This document shows positions 1 to 8,359 of a stretch of 31,679 nt of DNA, one piece after another. A model generated the notes under the pieces. It worked only from the letters and a program-made list of their open reading frames with translations. It ran no database searches and was not told where the DNA came from. Position 1 is the first letter of the stretch, and each line of letters starts with the position of its first letter. The DNA is taken from contig JBBRDE010000019.1 in NCBI GenBank assembly GCA_038204185.1, positions 1 through 31,679 on the forward strand, read 5' to 3'. A program made the translations under genes and the position numbers. This DNA comes from Salmonirosea sp038204185. GTDB lineage: Bacteria > Bacteroidota > Bacteroidia > Cytophagales > Spirosomataceae.

Positions 1-2
1 AC

Positions 3-1370
3 AAGTCCAATGAGGACTTGAAACGGACCGCGCGGATGCTGGAAAACTACCAGGGCATCGCCGACCGGGCGGGGGCGGACAGCGGCTTTTTCAGTACTCG
101 CATCACGACCTTGGATAAACTGGTAACGACACAAAACCGCCTGTCGGGTAGCTTTACTTTTAACTTGCAGCAGGTTTCCAACACGCAGTTTAAGGACTAC
201 ATCGACTTTGCCCAACTCAGTGATCCGAGCAGAGCTTTGGCGGATATTCTGTTTTCGGGAAAGTCGATAAACAAGCGTGATGAGGAGGTGAATCTTCTCG
301 ACGTGGAGATGGACATTGGTTTTGTCGGTAATCCCAACATCGGGAGCGTGGTACTGAATCAGTTCAAAGATTCGGAGGAATTCAAGGAGGTAGCCTCCAA
401 CTTCAATGCCGACGACCGGATTTTTATCATCAGTTCCATTTTTGGCGGTACGGGGGCGGCGGGCTTTCCGACAATTCTGAAAAATATCCGCGACGCGATG
501 AACAATCGCAACATCGACGGCAAGGGTTTTCTACAAAATGCCAAGATCGGGGCCATTACGGTACTCCCTTACTTCAATATTGAGAAAGACCCCAACAGCC
601 CGATCCAAAAATCGGATTTTATTGCCAAGTCCAAGGCGGCGCTGTATTATTATAAAGACAACGTGACGGGCAACAATTCGGTAAACGCACTATATTACAT
701 TACCGACGATTATAGTGGCAAGCCCTACAAGAACGACGCGGGCAACGAGGGACAAAAGAACGACGCGCATTTTGTGGAACTAGCCTCGGCGCTGGCGATT
801 CTGGACTTCCTGGAAATGTCCGACCGCGAGTTGGAATCGGTGGATGGTAAAGCGTTAAAACCCGTTTATAAGGAATTTGGTATGAAAACCGACTCGCCGG
901 ATTTCAAGTTTTCGGATTTTGAGGATACCACCGAATACAAAATCAGTCTGCGGCTGTCGCAATTGGCACTTTTCCGAAAATTCCTGGATGAACGTCTGAA
1001 CGAATCCATCGAAAAACAGGCGTGGAGCAACGATGCCCCTACCATCGACCGCGCTTTCCTGAGTGATTCGTTCTACCGAACCAACGTATCAGAATTCATG
1101 GCGTCATTTGGCGATTGGCTGAAAGAAATGTCGGGCAATCGGCGCGGTTTTACTCCCTTTAACCTGAACTCAACGGTCGATTCGCTGGTCGTGGATAAGT
1201 CGGTAAAAACGGGCTGGCTGGCCAAAAAGGTAGATTACCCGTACTTTGACGGTGAACTCAGCCAACAATCCAAGGGCAAGACCTACCCCTCGGCGGAACA
1301 GAAACTAATCAAGCTGTTTTTTGACACCACAGAAGAAATCCTGACCGATAAATTCGGCTTTAAAAAATAA
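3..1370 (+). CDS. Tubulin/FtsZ-like GTPase (Tubulin_2-like), 5' partial
   Basis: The reading frame is open to the left edge of the window (visible from base 3), so the gene starts upstream; the TTG at 18 is only an in-frame leucine. About 455 C-terminal residues are visible. The key motif is GGTGAAG at bases 444-464, preceded by a hydrophobic strand (IFIISSIF). This matches the glycine-rich tubulin/FtsZ signature (GGTGSG/T), which binds GTP phosphates. The first glycine-rich loop of a tubulin fold would lie in the missing N-terminus. Downstream, a helix around bases 765-825 (FVELASALAILDFLE) could correspond to the region near the T7 loop, but I cannot confirm the catalytic acid. The next gene begins 7 bases after the stop, so the two are co-transcribed. 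The family reading rests on the motif and context; fold confirmation needs the full protein. By inference it is a nucleotide-dependent polymerising or switching component of the five-gene system. Confidence 0.6.
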   Translation, partial: KSNEDLKRTARMLENYQGIADRAGADSGFFSTRITTLDKLVTTQNRLSGSFTFNLQQVSNTQFKDYIDFAQLSDPSRALADILFSGKSINKRDEEVNLLDVEMDIGFVGNPNIGSVVLNQFKDSEEFKEVASNFNADDRIFIISSIFGGTGAAGFPTILKNIRDAMNNRNIDGKGFLQNAKIGAITVLPYFNIEKDPNSPIQKSDFIAKSKAALYYYKDNVTGNNSVNALYYITDDYSGKPYKNDAGNEGQKNDAHFVELASALAILDFLEMSDRELESVDGKALKPVYKEFGMKTDSPDFKFSDFEDTTEYKISLRLSQLALFRKFLDERLNESIEKQAWSNDAPTIDRAFLSDSFYRTNVSEFMASFGDWLKEMSGNRRGFTPFNLNSTVDSLVVDKSVKTGWLAKKVDYPYFDGELSQQSKGKTYPSAEQKLIKLFFDTTEEILTDKFGFKK

Positions 1371-1377
1371 CCTACCC

Positions 1378-4300
1378 ATGAGCAAAATATTCGGCCATAC
1401 CAACCGGGGCGGCAAGAACTGGTTTCTTTCCGACGCCTACTCCGATAAAGAAATTGAGTCTATCAAAGATCCCGAAGGGGGTAGCGGCGATTCACTTTCA
1501 CCTGCTATACCCAGTCCCTTCGCGCGCATCGACCTGGCAAAATCCGCTTTTCGCAACATCAACAAAACGTCCGAACTGAATGCCAACACCAGTAACGGCA
1601 ACGTGTTGGCTAGTAAAATGGACGAAAAGTTGGTATCCAACTGCCTGGATCTGGCCGAGATGCTGTTCAACAGCGACAGTCTGCGCGAGAATCTGCGGAT
1701 TATCGTGTGGGATAAGAATGCCGAGATTTCAAAAATGAAAGCCTCGTCCAACGCGCACCGCCGCCTGGCCGAAACCCTGGAACTTTACCTGCAACAGGAC
1801 AAGGAGTCCTACAACTTCGATTTGCTGCGGCGGCTGTACATCCTGGAATTCAACCACAAGATCATTGGCTGCACCTCGCCCGCCACGCTGTTTTTCCCGA
1901 CGGCCAACGACCTGACGCACGCCCAAATCAAACTGACTAAAAACGATGTGCTGTTTGACCACCATGCCGTACCCCTGTACGAGCGGGAAGTAGAATTTCA
2001 GAAGTACGTACACCATCTGTTCCGGGCCAATCCGTTGCTGGCCAGCAAGATGAAAGTAATAAATGATTATCTGGTCAAGAATCTCGCGATTCTGGATCGG
2101 AAAAATCATGCACTGTACGAAGAAATCAACAAGCTCAAACCCGCCGATTTTGCCATCAACTACTCCGAACTGGATACGGGCTCGGCGGGCGATGTCATTG
2201 AAGTCCTGGGGGTACCTTTGCGCAAGCGGAAGAAGGAGGATATGCTGGGGTCGATCGGAGAAAGCGATTTCCGCATCAACGCTTCTAACAGTCTGCCGGG
2301 CGCGACGCCGCTGGTGTTGCAGAATAATTTTAATAAGCGCCTGCGCTACGTCAACGACGAGTGGGATCATACCATCGAGGTACCCTACGCCGATACGGAG
2401 GCGGTTCTGGAAAAACGCAGCCTGCCCGGTGCCCGGATTCAGTATCCTTATCTGACCGTCAGCGACTTTCTGGAACCCTACCTCATTCGGTTGGTGTACC
2501 CTATTAACAAAGAGAAGTTTTTCGACGGCAATGTCGTCACGGAAGTCGGCGACGACTCCAAGGGTTTTCTATTGCCGCTAAAAAAGCAATTTTTCGAGTA
2601 CTTTACGCCGAATGACCTGTTGGGAGCCGGACCGGGAAAACCCAGCATCGAAATGACCCAGGGCGTAGCGGGATCAGTGAAAGTGACGTTGCGGATTCCC
2701 ATCATGCGCGAGGGCGAGTACATCGCGTTCGAACGTACCTACTACCAGTCACTGGAACACCAGGTGACGAAGCCCGACGAAGCCACCAACAAAGGTGTCG
2801 TGGTAGAGCAGCAGGTAGGTCTGACGCTCTTTCCGTTCGTTAAAACCAACATCCCCGACCTCGCCTCGCCCTACCGGGTGCAGGTCATCGACCGGAACGT
2901 GGCGGGTGTTTTCAAGAACTCCGAGTACGTGTTGCAATTTTTCAATCAGCGCAGCCACGTACCCATCAAGGTCATCAATGAAGAAACGGCCAACTCTGGT
3001 AAGCCGCGCAAGCGCACCCGCAAGCAGGCTGCCGACGCCACGACGCAGTACTACGTGCTGAACGACGAGTTCGACTACATCTACCTCAGCGATACGGGAC
3101 AGGTGGATATGGGCGGCGTGGTCATTCCCAAGTGGCCGCACTTTTCCAATGGGAACACCGTATTCACCTTCGCATTGGACTTTGGTACCACCAACACGCA
3201 CATCGAGTACAAAGCGGGGGCTTCGGCCCCGAAAGCTTTTGATATCACGGTGGAGGATATGCAGATCGCCACCCTCTTCGATCCGGCGAAAACAAGCGAG
3301 GACTTTGGCGGCTCCGGCGCAATCGCCATTCGCGAATTTGTGGACTACGAGTTCTTGCCGGAACAACTGGGAGGGAATAACCGATTCAAATTCCCGACGC
3401 GGACGGTTTCGGGTGAAGGCAAAGATTTGGATTTGAATAAGGAAACCAACAGTCTGGCTGATTTCAATATTCCGTTCACTTATGAGAAAACGCACGACGG
3501 GGTCAACGAAATCAAATCGAACCTGAAATGGGCGAAGGTAGAACCCGGCAACACCAAGCGCATCCGGGCCTACTTCGAAACCCTGCTCCTGATGATGCGC
3601 ACCAAGGTACTCCGCAATGGCGGCAACCTACACGAAACGCGGCTGGTGTGGTTTTATCCCAGCAGCATGACCAACAGCCGCAAGGACAGCATGGAAGGGC
3701 TGATCAATGATTTGTTCTCAAAATATTTTAAGGGTACCACCCCTCCCATCGGCATCAGTGAGTCGCTCGCGCCGTTTTACTATTACAAAAATACGGGACA
3801 GTTGCCGGGGGGTACCTACTCGCCCGTGGTGTCCATCGACATTGGGGGAGGCACCACCGACGTGGTGGTTTTCAAGGCTAATAAACCGATCCTGCTTTCG
3901 TCGTTCAAGTTTGCGGCCAACGCTATTTTCGGTGATGGATTCTACGAATTTGGCGCCACCTCGAATGGGCTGATCAAGAAATACACGCAGCATTACGAGA
4001 CCCTGCTGAGCGCCAACAAGCAGTACGACCTCATGAAGGTGCTGAATTCGATCAAGGAAAAGAACAAGTCGGAAGATATTATCGCCTTCCTGTTTTCGCT
4101 CGAAAACAACTACCGCATCCGGGACGCCAGTTTGTTCTCATTCAATGCTTTACTGTCCGAAGACAAGGATTACAAGATCATATTCCTGTATTTCTATTCG
4201 GCGATCATCTACCATGTGGCGCAGTTGATGAAAACAAAACTGCCCGACACCGAAATGCCGAAGAACATCGTATTCAGCGGTACGGGCTCCAAGATCCTCC

Positions 4301-4857
4301 GCATCCTGACCCGCAACCAGAAAACCCTGTCGGAACTCTCGGAGCGTATTTTTGAGGCAGTTTTTGAAAAAGAATACGGAGACGATAATCTGGTGATTAA
4401 AGCTGAAAAGGATATTCCTAAGGAATTAACCTGCAAGGGCGGGCTGATGACGAATCCCGAAGACCTGGATATCAACATCAAGAAAATAAAGGCTGTACTG
4501 ACGGGGCTGGAAGACGAGTCGGTGACACAACTCCGCTACTCCGACCTAACCAATGACGTGCAGAAGCAACTCACGGATTACGTGGCCGATTTTAACAAGG
4601 TATTTCTGGAACTGAATAAGAAAATGAGTTTCTCGGACAATTTTGGGGTATCGTACGACGCGCTGGAAATTTTCCGGCACGACATGAATCGCCACCTGCG
4701 CGACTACCTCGCCGAGGGGCTGGACTATACCAAAAAGCTGGACGAGGTACGGTCGGACGAGAAAGAGGTGGAGGAAACTTTGTTTTTCTATCCGATCATC
4801 GGCATCATCAACCATTTGTCGAAGCAATTGGCGGAGTTGACGCCCGTGACTAGTTAA
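1378..4857 (+). CDS. Large protein with C-terminal actin/Hsp70-type ATPase domain
   Basis: 1159 residues with no signal peptide, so cytoplasmic. The C-terminal half carries the three nucleotide-binding motifs of the actin/Hsp70/sugar-kinase ATPase superfamily in order: phosphate-1 ALDFGTTNT at residues 599-607, phosphate-2 IDIGGGTTDVVVF at about 820-832, and an adenosine-type motif VFSGTGSK at about 965-972. The spacings (about 220 and 145 residues) are close to those of Hsp70. The first ~590 residues match no domain I recognise; a segment SPAIPSPFARIDLAKSAF (41-58) looks conserved in character, and a basic linker (RKRTRK, near base 3005) precedes the ATPase. About 170 residues follow the adenosine motif. 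Start ATG 1378 lies 7 bases after the tubulin-like gene. SrfB-type virulence-factor proteins are another large Hsp70-like family and an alternative label. The ATPase fold is well supported; its role is inference. Confidence 0.7.
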   Translation: MSKIFGHTNRGGKNWFLSDAYSDKEIESIKDPEGGSGDSLSPAIPSPFARIDLAKSAFRNINKTSELNANTSNGNVLASKMDEKLVSNCLDLAEMLFNSDSLRENLRIIVWDKNAEISKMKASSNAHRRLAETLELYLQQDKESYNFDLLRRLYILEFNHKIIGCTSPATLFFPTANDLTHAQIKLTKNDVLFDHHAVPLYEREVEFQKYVHHLFRANPLLASKMKVINDYLVKNLAILDRKNHALYEEINKLKPADFAINYSELDTGSAGDVIEVLGVPLRKRKKEDMLGSIGESDFRINASNSLPGATPLVLQNNFNKRLRYVNDEWDHTIEVPYADTEAVLEKRSLPGARIQYPYLTVSDFLEPYLIRLVYPINKEKFFDGNVVTEVGDDSKGFLLPLKKQFFEYFTPNDLLGAGPGKPSIEMTQGVAGSVKVTLRIPIMREGEYIAFERTYYQSLEHQVTKPDEATNKGVVVEQQVGLTLFPFVKTNIPDLASPYRVQVIDRNVAGVFKNSEYVLQFFNQRSHVPIKVINEETANSGKPRKRTRKQAADATTQYYVLNDEFDYIYLSDTGQVDMGGVVIPKWPHFSNGNTVFTFALDFGTTNTHIEYKAGASAPKAFDITVEDMQIATLFDPAKTSEDFGGSGAIAIREFVDYEFLPEQLGGNNRFKFPTRTVSGEGKDLDLNKETNSLADFNIPFTYEKTHDGVNEIKSNLKWAKVEPGNTKRIRAYFETLLLMMRTKVLRNGGNLHETRLVWFYPSSMTNSRKDSMEGLINDLFSKYFKGTTPPIGISESLAPFYYYKNTGQLPGGTYSPVVSIDIGGGTTDVVVFKANKPILLSSFKFAANAIFGDGFYEFGATSNGLIKKYTQHYETLLSANKQYDLMKVLNSIKEKNKSEDIIAFLFSLENNYRIRDASLFSFNALLSEDKDYKIIFLYFYSAIIYHVAQLMKTKLPDTEMPKNIVFSGTGSKILRILTRNQKTLSELSERIFEAVFEKEYGDDNLVIKAEKDIPKELTCKGGLMTNPEDLDINIKKIKAVLTGLEDESVTQLRYSDLTNDVQKQLTDYVADFNKVFLELNKKMSFSDNFGVSYDALEIFRHDMNRHLRDYLAEGLDYTKKLDEVRSDEKEVEETLFFYPIIGIINHLSKQLAELTPVTS

Positions 4858-4897
4858 ATCCCGGCCACCCTACCTACCCATTAATTTTGATACACCT

Positions 4898-5455
4898 ATG
4901 GCCGCTTACGGTAACCAAATAGATAAAAAAGTGGAAGGTCTTGAAAATAAAGTCAAGACCCTGGAAGGCGAAATAAAACAGCTCAGGGATGAAGTCAAAG
5001 CCCTGACTACCAAAATACGAAGCGCAGAAATTCCAATGGAAATTTTTGTGGGCGGAATCGTGGCTAAGCCAACACCTCAGGTACCTCCCCAAATTTCTGT
5101 TACCGCGCCCCAGCCCGAAATTCCAAAAACGCCCCCCTTTTTTTTCCTGTCTACGCCCAATTCCGACGGGAGTTTCAACAATAGCTCGGCCAATTTTTCC
5201 TTCAAGGAAGGGGCCTCTATCTACAAATTTCAAAACACTAAGGACAACCGCGCCCAATTTTGGGTCGACGCACGGGATGCTTCGGTGAAACTTGCGTTGA
5301 GTTATCCCGACAAAAACATTGACCCCGTGTGCGACGCGCTGAATGCCTTCGATCCCCGCGCCCGTAAAATCTTCACCGTAGAACCCGGACTGGCCGAGCT
5401 GGTGGGCGACAGATGGCGGGTGATCACCAAAGCCCGCATCCGGTATGAGAGTTGA
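4898..5455 (+). CDS. Small coiled-coil protein with unknown C-terminal domain
   Basis: 185 residues, no signal peptide or membrane segment. Residues 8-45 are a heptad-like coiled coil (VEGLENKVKTLEGEIKQL and onward). A proline-rich linker follows (about 58-85, with PQVPPQ and PKTPPF), then a compact C-terminal domain (about 85-185) rich in aromatic residues and ending in a strand pattern WRVITKARIRY. I do not recognise this domain. The gene sits between the Hsp70-like ATPase gene (40-base gap) and the MotA-like gene, with which it overlaps by 11 bases (start at 5445 inside this gene), implying translational coupling and similar expression levels. The coiled coil suggests oligomerisation or binding to the long tail of the MotA-like protein; an adaptor role between motor and NTPases is inference only. 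Confidence 0.75.
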   Translation: MAAYGNQIDKKVEGLENKVKTLEGEIKQLRDEVKALTTKIRSAEIPMEIFVGGIVAKPTPQVPPQISVTAPQPEIPKTPPFFFLSTPNSDGSFNNSSANFSFKEGASIYKFQNTKDNRAQFWVDARDASVKLALSYPDKNIDPVCDALNAFDPRARKIFTVEPGLAELVGDRWRVITKARIRYES

Positions 5456-7055
5456 AATCTTCGAAATTTTTCTCATCGGGGTTATTATTGTCATCCAGTT
5501 TGTGGTGTTTTTTCGCACCCGGCGACAAATCAGTATTTTCAGGAATATCATTCCGGAAATTAAAGAACTCAGCGTTTCGAAGGTACTGGTACTGGCTTCG
5601 GATTTGGAACGACTCCCACCCCGGATTATCCTGGAAAATCTGGACAAGTACCGGGGTAAGGTACAGGGTACCCCCTCCATTTTTTTGCAGATTGCCGATG
5701 CGAATGCGCCCAAAGACTTTCAACACGAGAATATCAGCAGCGAAGAATATGAACTAGACAGCTACCAAAAATTGACCGCTATGCCAAAAGCGCAGGTCAA
5801 CCTTATTGAAAGCAAAGCCGAAGCCAACGAAATATTTTCCAACATTCTGTTTTCGGTTAACAACTACCTCATCCGTAACCGGGGCGCTTCGTCGGATTTC
5901 AATCTGATCCGCGACATTGTGGATCGCAACGTCAGCGCGGTGGAGGAAGATATCAACCTGTCCGTCAGCATTCCGCTGTACCTGGGTTTGATGGGTACCA
6001 TGCTGGGTATCGTCATTGGCCTGTTTAGCATGCCGGACATGGCGCAGGCCGTCGATGCGGTCGCCAATAACGACCTGCTGAACGAGGGAATTTCGTCCCT
6101 GATCGGCGGGGTGAAGATTGCGATGATCGCCAGTTTTACGGGATTGTTGCTCACGATCATTAATTCGGGGGGTACCTTCAAGGGTTCACGGACCCTGGTG
6201 GAGGCGCGGAAGAATGAGTTTTACACCTTCGTGCAGGTGGAGTTATTACCCATCATCAACCAGGGTATGGCCGCTACCCTCGAGTCGCTGCAACGTAATC
6301 TGTTAAAGTTCAACGATACGTTTTCGGTCAATCTGACCAAGATGTCGGGCATTTTTGATACCAACACCCGGACCATCATGGCGCAGAAAGAATTGCTCGA
6401 CGCCATTGACGAAATGAAGGTATCCGAGATGTCGCAGTACAATGTGAAGGTACTGCAGCAGCTGGATGGTTCGCTCAAAGAGTTTGAAAAATTCAATCTT
6501 TCGCTGACCAATGTAAATGCGTTCGTAACCAACGCGCAGCGTATTGTGGAGCGGACGAACGAACTACTCAAACGCACCGATAACTTCCAGACCATTGCCA
6601 ATCACCTCGACAGCAAACTCACCCAAAGCCAGCAACTGATCGAATTCCTGACGTCGCATTTTACCAATCTGGAACAGCACAAAGCGTTCACGGCTAACGC
6701 GGTGGCCGACGTGGGTCACGCGATTTCCGATTCGTTCAAGGAGTTGGAAATACACATCCTGAATTCCAGTGAGGCAGTGAAACAGTTTACCGTGGACGAA
6801 ACCGAATCGTTGCGCAAAGCGCTGTCGGGCAGTCAGACGAGTCTGAATAATCTGCAGCATTTGACTACTATCACGCAGGATGTGTCGCAGTTTAAGGATA
6901 GTGCCGCTTCACAGGGCGAACGTACCCGGCAGCGGCTCGACGAGTTGAATTCCAAGATGACGGCGCTGGTCGGGCTACTCGCCAAAGCCGAGGAAGACCG
7001 CGCCAATCAGAAGCTGGGTGCACGCCTGAAACGGATATTTGTTTCTGGAAAATAG
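5445..7055 (+). CDS. MotA/TolQ/ExbB-family channel protein with long cytoplasmic tail (ZorA-like)
   Basis: 536 residues. TM1 is at about 5-25 (FLIGVIIVIQFVVFF). A cytoplasmic segment of about 145 residues follows. The family core comprises TM2 at about 175-197 (IPLYLGLMGTMLGIVIGLF, with the small-residue GxxGTxxG pattern of MotA/ExbB/TolQ channels) and TM3 at about 218-240 (GGVKIAMIASFTGLLLTII). Residues ~245-536 form a long, charged, helical, probably coiled-coil tail. This layout is what distinguishes ZorA of the Zorya anti-phage systems from flagellar MotA or ExbB: few membrane helices and a long intracellular tail. Together with the next gene it should form a stator-like proton or sodium channel whose flow drives rotation. 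It overlaps the previous gene by 11 bases and is followed after 6 bases by the MotB-like gene. Channel family is confident; ZorA orthology is not proven. Confidence 0.8.
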   Translation: MRVEIFEIFLIGVIIVIQFVVFFRTRRQISIFRNIIPEIKELSVSKVLVLASDLERLPPRIILENLDKYRGKVQGTPSIFLQIADANAPKDFQHENISSEEYELDSYQKLTAMPKAQVNLIESKAEANEIFSNILFSVNNYLIRNRGASSDFNLIRDIVDRNVSAVEEDINLSVSIPLYLGLMGTMLGIVIGLFSMPDMAQAVDAVANNDLLNEGISSLIGGVKIAMIASFTGLLLTIINSGGTFKGSRTLVEARKNEFYTFVQVELLPIINQGMAATLESLQRNLLKFNDTFSVNLTKMSGIFDTNTRTIMAQKELLDAIDEMKVSEMSQYNVKVLQQLDGSLKEFEKFNLSLTNVNAFVTNAQRIVERTNELLKRTDNFQTIANHLDSKLTQSQQLIEFLTSHFTNLEQHKAFTANAVADVGHAISDSFKELEIHILNSSEAVKQFTVDETESLRKALSGSQTSLNNLQHLTTITQDVSQFKDSAASQGERTRQRLDELNSKMTALVGLLAKAEEDRANQKLGARLKRIFVSGK

Positions 7056-7061
7056 CCGCGC

Positions 7062-7676
7062 ATGAAAGCACAGAATTCCGGTTTTTTCTGGCCTAGTTTC
7101 GCCGATTTAATGACGAGCCTGTTCTTTGTCATGCTGGTGCTGTACGTGCTCACCTACCTCAAGCTCACCAATCAGCAGCGCGTGACGCAACAGCAACTCA
7201 ACAAAATCAAGGAGGTGCAGGCGGCCGTGAAAGAGCTACCCCGGAAGTACTTTGCCTATGATTCGGTCTACAAGCGGTTTTCACTGGTGCAGAATATCCA
7301 GTTCGCCCAAAAAAGCGACGAAATACGGGAGAGTGACATTCAATATCTGGTCAATGTGGGCAAATCCATCAGTAACCTCATCGAGACGCTGAAAACCAAA
7401 TACGCCGGACAGGACATCAAGTATGTCGTCATCATCGAAGGCATGGCCTCGCGGGATAACTATTCCGACAATTACACGCTGAGCTACAAACGAGCTCTGG
7501 CGGTACAGACTCTGTGGAATGAACGCAATATTCGGTTTGACCAGACGATTTGTGAAGTGCAGGTGGCGGGGTCAGGTACGGGTGGCATCGGGCGTTTCCC
7601 GCGCTCACAGGAGACGAATAATCAACGAATTCTGATTCAGATCGTGCCGAAAATCGGAGAGATCAAGGTAGAGTGA
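7062..7676 (+). CDS. MotB/OmpA-like stator partner (ZorB-like)
   Basis: 204 residues. A short cytoplasmic N-terminus leads into one membrane helix, WPSFADLMTSLFFVMLVLYV (10-29). Asp15 sits where the ion-carrying aspartate of MotB/ZorB is found (SFADLMT corresponds to the MotB Y-x-D-hydrophobic pattern). A helical linker (36-60) is followed by a C-terminal OmpA-like peptidoglycan-binding domain at about 85-195, with VVIIEGMAS (122-130), NYTLSYKRALAVQTLW (137-152) and NNQRILIQI (186-194) matching the usual EGHTD / N-LS-RA / NRRV-I pattern. The canonical HTD is MAS here. By family, it anchors the motor to the cell wall and carries the ion through the MotA-like pentamer. It ends the operon: the stop lies 8 bases from the end of a convergent housekeeping gene, so no further component follows on this side. 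Confidence 0.8.
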   Translation: MKAQNSGFFWPSFADLMTSLFFVMLVLYVLTYLKLTNQQRVTQQQLNKIKEVQAAVKELPRKYFAYDSVYKRFSLVQNIQFAQKSDEIRESDIQYLVNVGKSISNLIETLKTKYAGQDIKYVVIIEGMASRDNYSDNYTLSYKRALAVQTLWNERNIRFDQTICEVQVAGSGTGGIGRFPRSQETNNQRILIQIVPKIGEIKVE

Positions 7677-7684
7677 GGTAGGGG

Positions 7685-8203
7685 TCACGTCAAATCAAAC
7701 AAAGCCTTCAATTCCGTAGCTTCTTCGGGCTTGATGCGCCCAGCCAGTACAAGGCGTAGCTGACGGCGGCGCAGGGCACTTTTATACAACTCTTTATCGG
7801 CGTCGTTTTCGGGAATCAGTTCGGGGACTTCAATGGGCCGGCCGTTCTGGTCTACGGCCACGAACGTGTAAAACGCGGTATTGGTACTGACACGATTGCC
7901 GGCGGGAATATCCTCGGCCCACACTTCCAGAAAGACCTCCATCGACGAATTGAACGAGCGCGTCACCCGGGCCTTCATACTCACGATGTTGCCAAGCTTG
8001 ATGGGTTCGGTGAACGATACGTTATCCACCGAGGCCGTGACCACGATGCGATTGGAGTGTTTTTGGGCCGAGATGGCCGCGCAAATATCCATCCAGTGCA
8101 GCAGCCGTCCGCCCATGAGGTTGTTGAGGGTATTGGTATCGTTGGGCAGTACCATTTCGGTCATGATCACATCCGACTCGCTGGCGTTCTTGGGTTTGGG
8201 CAT
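7685..8203 (-). CDS. Acyl-CoA thioesterase (hotdog fold, YciA/ACOT type)
   Basis: 172 residues; hydrolyses acyl-CoA to free fatty acid and CoA in the cytoplasm. The N-terminal half has the ACOT/YciA pattern: MVLPNDTNTLNNLMGGRLLHWMD (split as DTNTLNNLMGG then LLHWMD, about residues 21-39), where the Asn/Gly-rich stretch precedes the long hotdog helix. It is followed by VVTASVDNVSFTEPIKLGNIV and a strand pair ending NTAFYTFVAVDQNGRPIEVP, all typical of the family. Length fits a single-hotdog enzyme with a short basic C-terminal tail. It converges on the motor operon with an 8-base gap and no obvious terminator between them. Substrate chain length cannot be read from sequence. Confidence 0.88.
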   Translation of the reverse strand: MPKPKNASESDVIMTEMVLPNDTNTLNNLMGGRLLHWMDICAAISAQKHSNRIVVTASVDNVSFTEPIKLGNIVSMKARVTRSFNSSMEVFLEVWAEDIPAGNRVSTNTAFYTFVAVDQNGRPIEVPELIPENDADKELYKSALRRRQLRLVLAGRIKPEEATELKALFDLT

Positions 8204-8329
8204 GGAGAGGTTGATTTTGAATAATAGAATAATTTTTAATTCCCGACTGGGCTATGTGTGTTAAGACGGCATGACGAAAGGTGAATAAAGTGCCGAATAT
8301 GCTCCCTGAATAAATGCCTTAAAACTATA

Positions 8330-8349
8330 ATTCTATCATTCACTCATTC
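8330..8349. repeat. Dispersed 20-bp octamer-based repeat, copy 1
   Basis: The reverse complement of this stretch is identical over 20 bases to 31210-31229 in the rplU-rpmA spacer. Both are built from 8-base units GAATGAGT and GAATGATA. This copy lies just after the stop of the barrel gene (minus strand). Confidence 0.6.
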
Positions 8350-8359
8350 ACAATTGAAT

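Noticed and set aside
18..20. TTG as the start of the tubulin-like gene
   Set aside because: The frame stays open to the window edge (residues K-S-N-E-D before it) and the first GTP-binding loop of the fold would be missing, so the gene starts upstream.
1729..2370. A 213-codon reading frame on the minus strand inside the Hsp70-like gene
   Set aside because: It has no recognisable motif and is the antisense shadow of a well-supported coding frame; the same applies to the other long antisense frames (for example 2749-3495, 4874-5713, 14345-15130, 28644-29447).
3..4857. Plasmid or phage segregation module (TubZ / ParM)
   Set aside because: The proteins are far larger than TubZ or ParM, there is no DNA-binding adaptor or centromere-like repeat array, and the operon includes membrane motor proteins.
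5445..7676. A complete known Zorya (type I-III) system
   Set aside because: The ZorA/ZorB-like pair is present, but no ZorC, ZorD helicase, ZorE HNH nuclease or other recognisable effector is in the window, and the operon ends directly after the ZorB-like gene.
5445..7676. Flagellar MotAB, TolQR/ExbBD or the T9SS motor GldLM
   Set aside because: No flagellar, TonB/Tol or gld/por machinery genes are adjacent, and the long cytoplasmic tail of the MotA-like protein is unlike MotA, TolQ or GldL.
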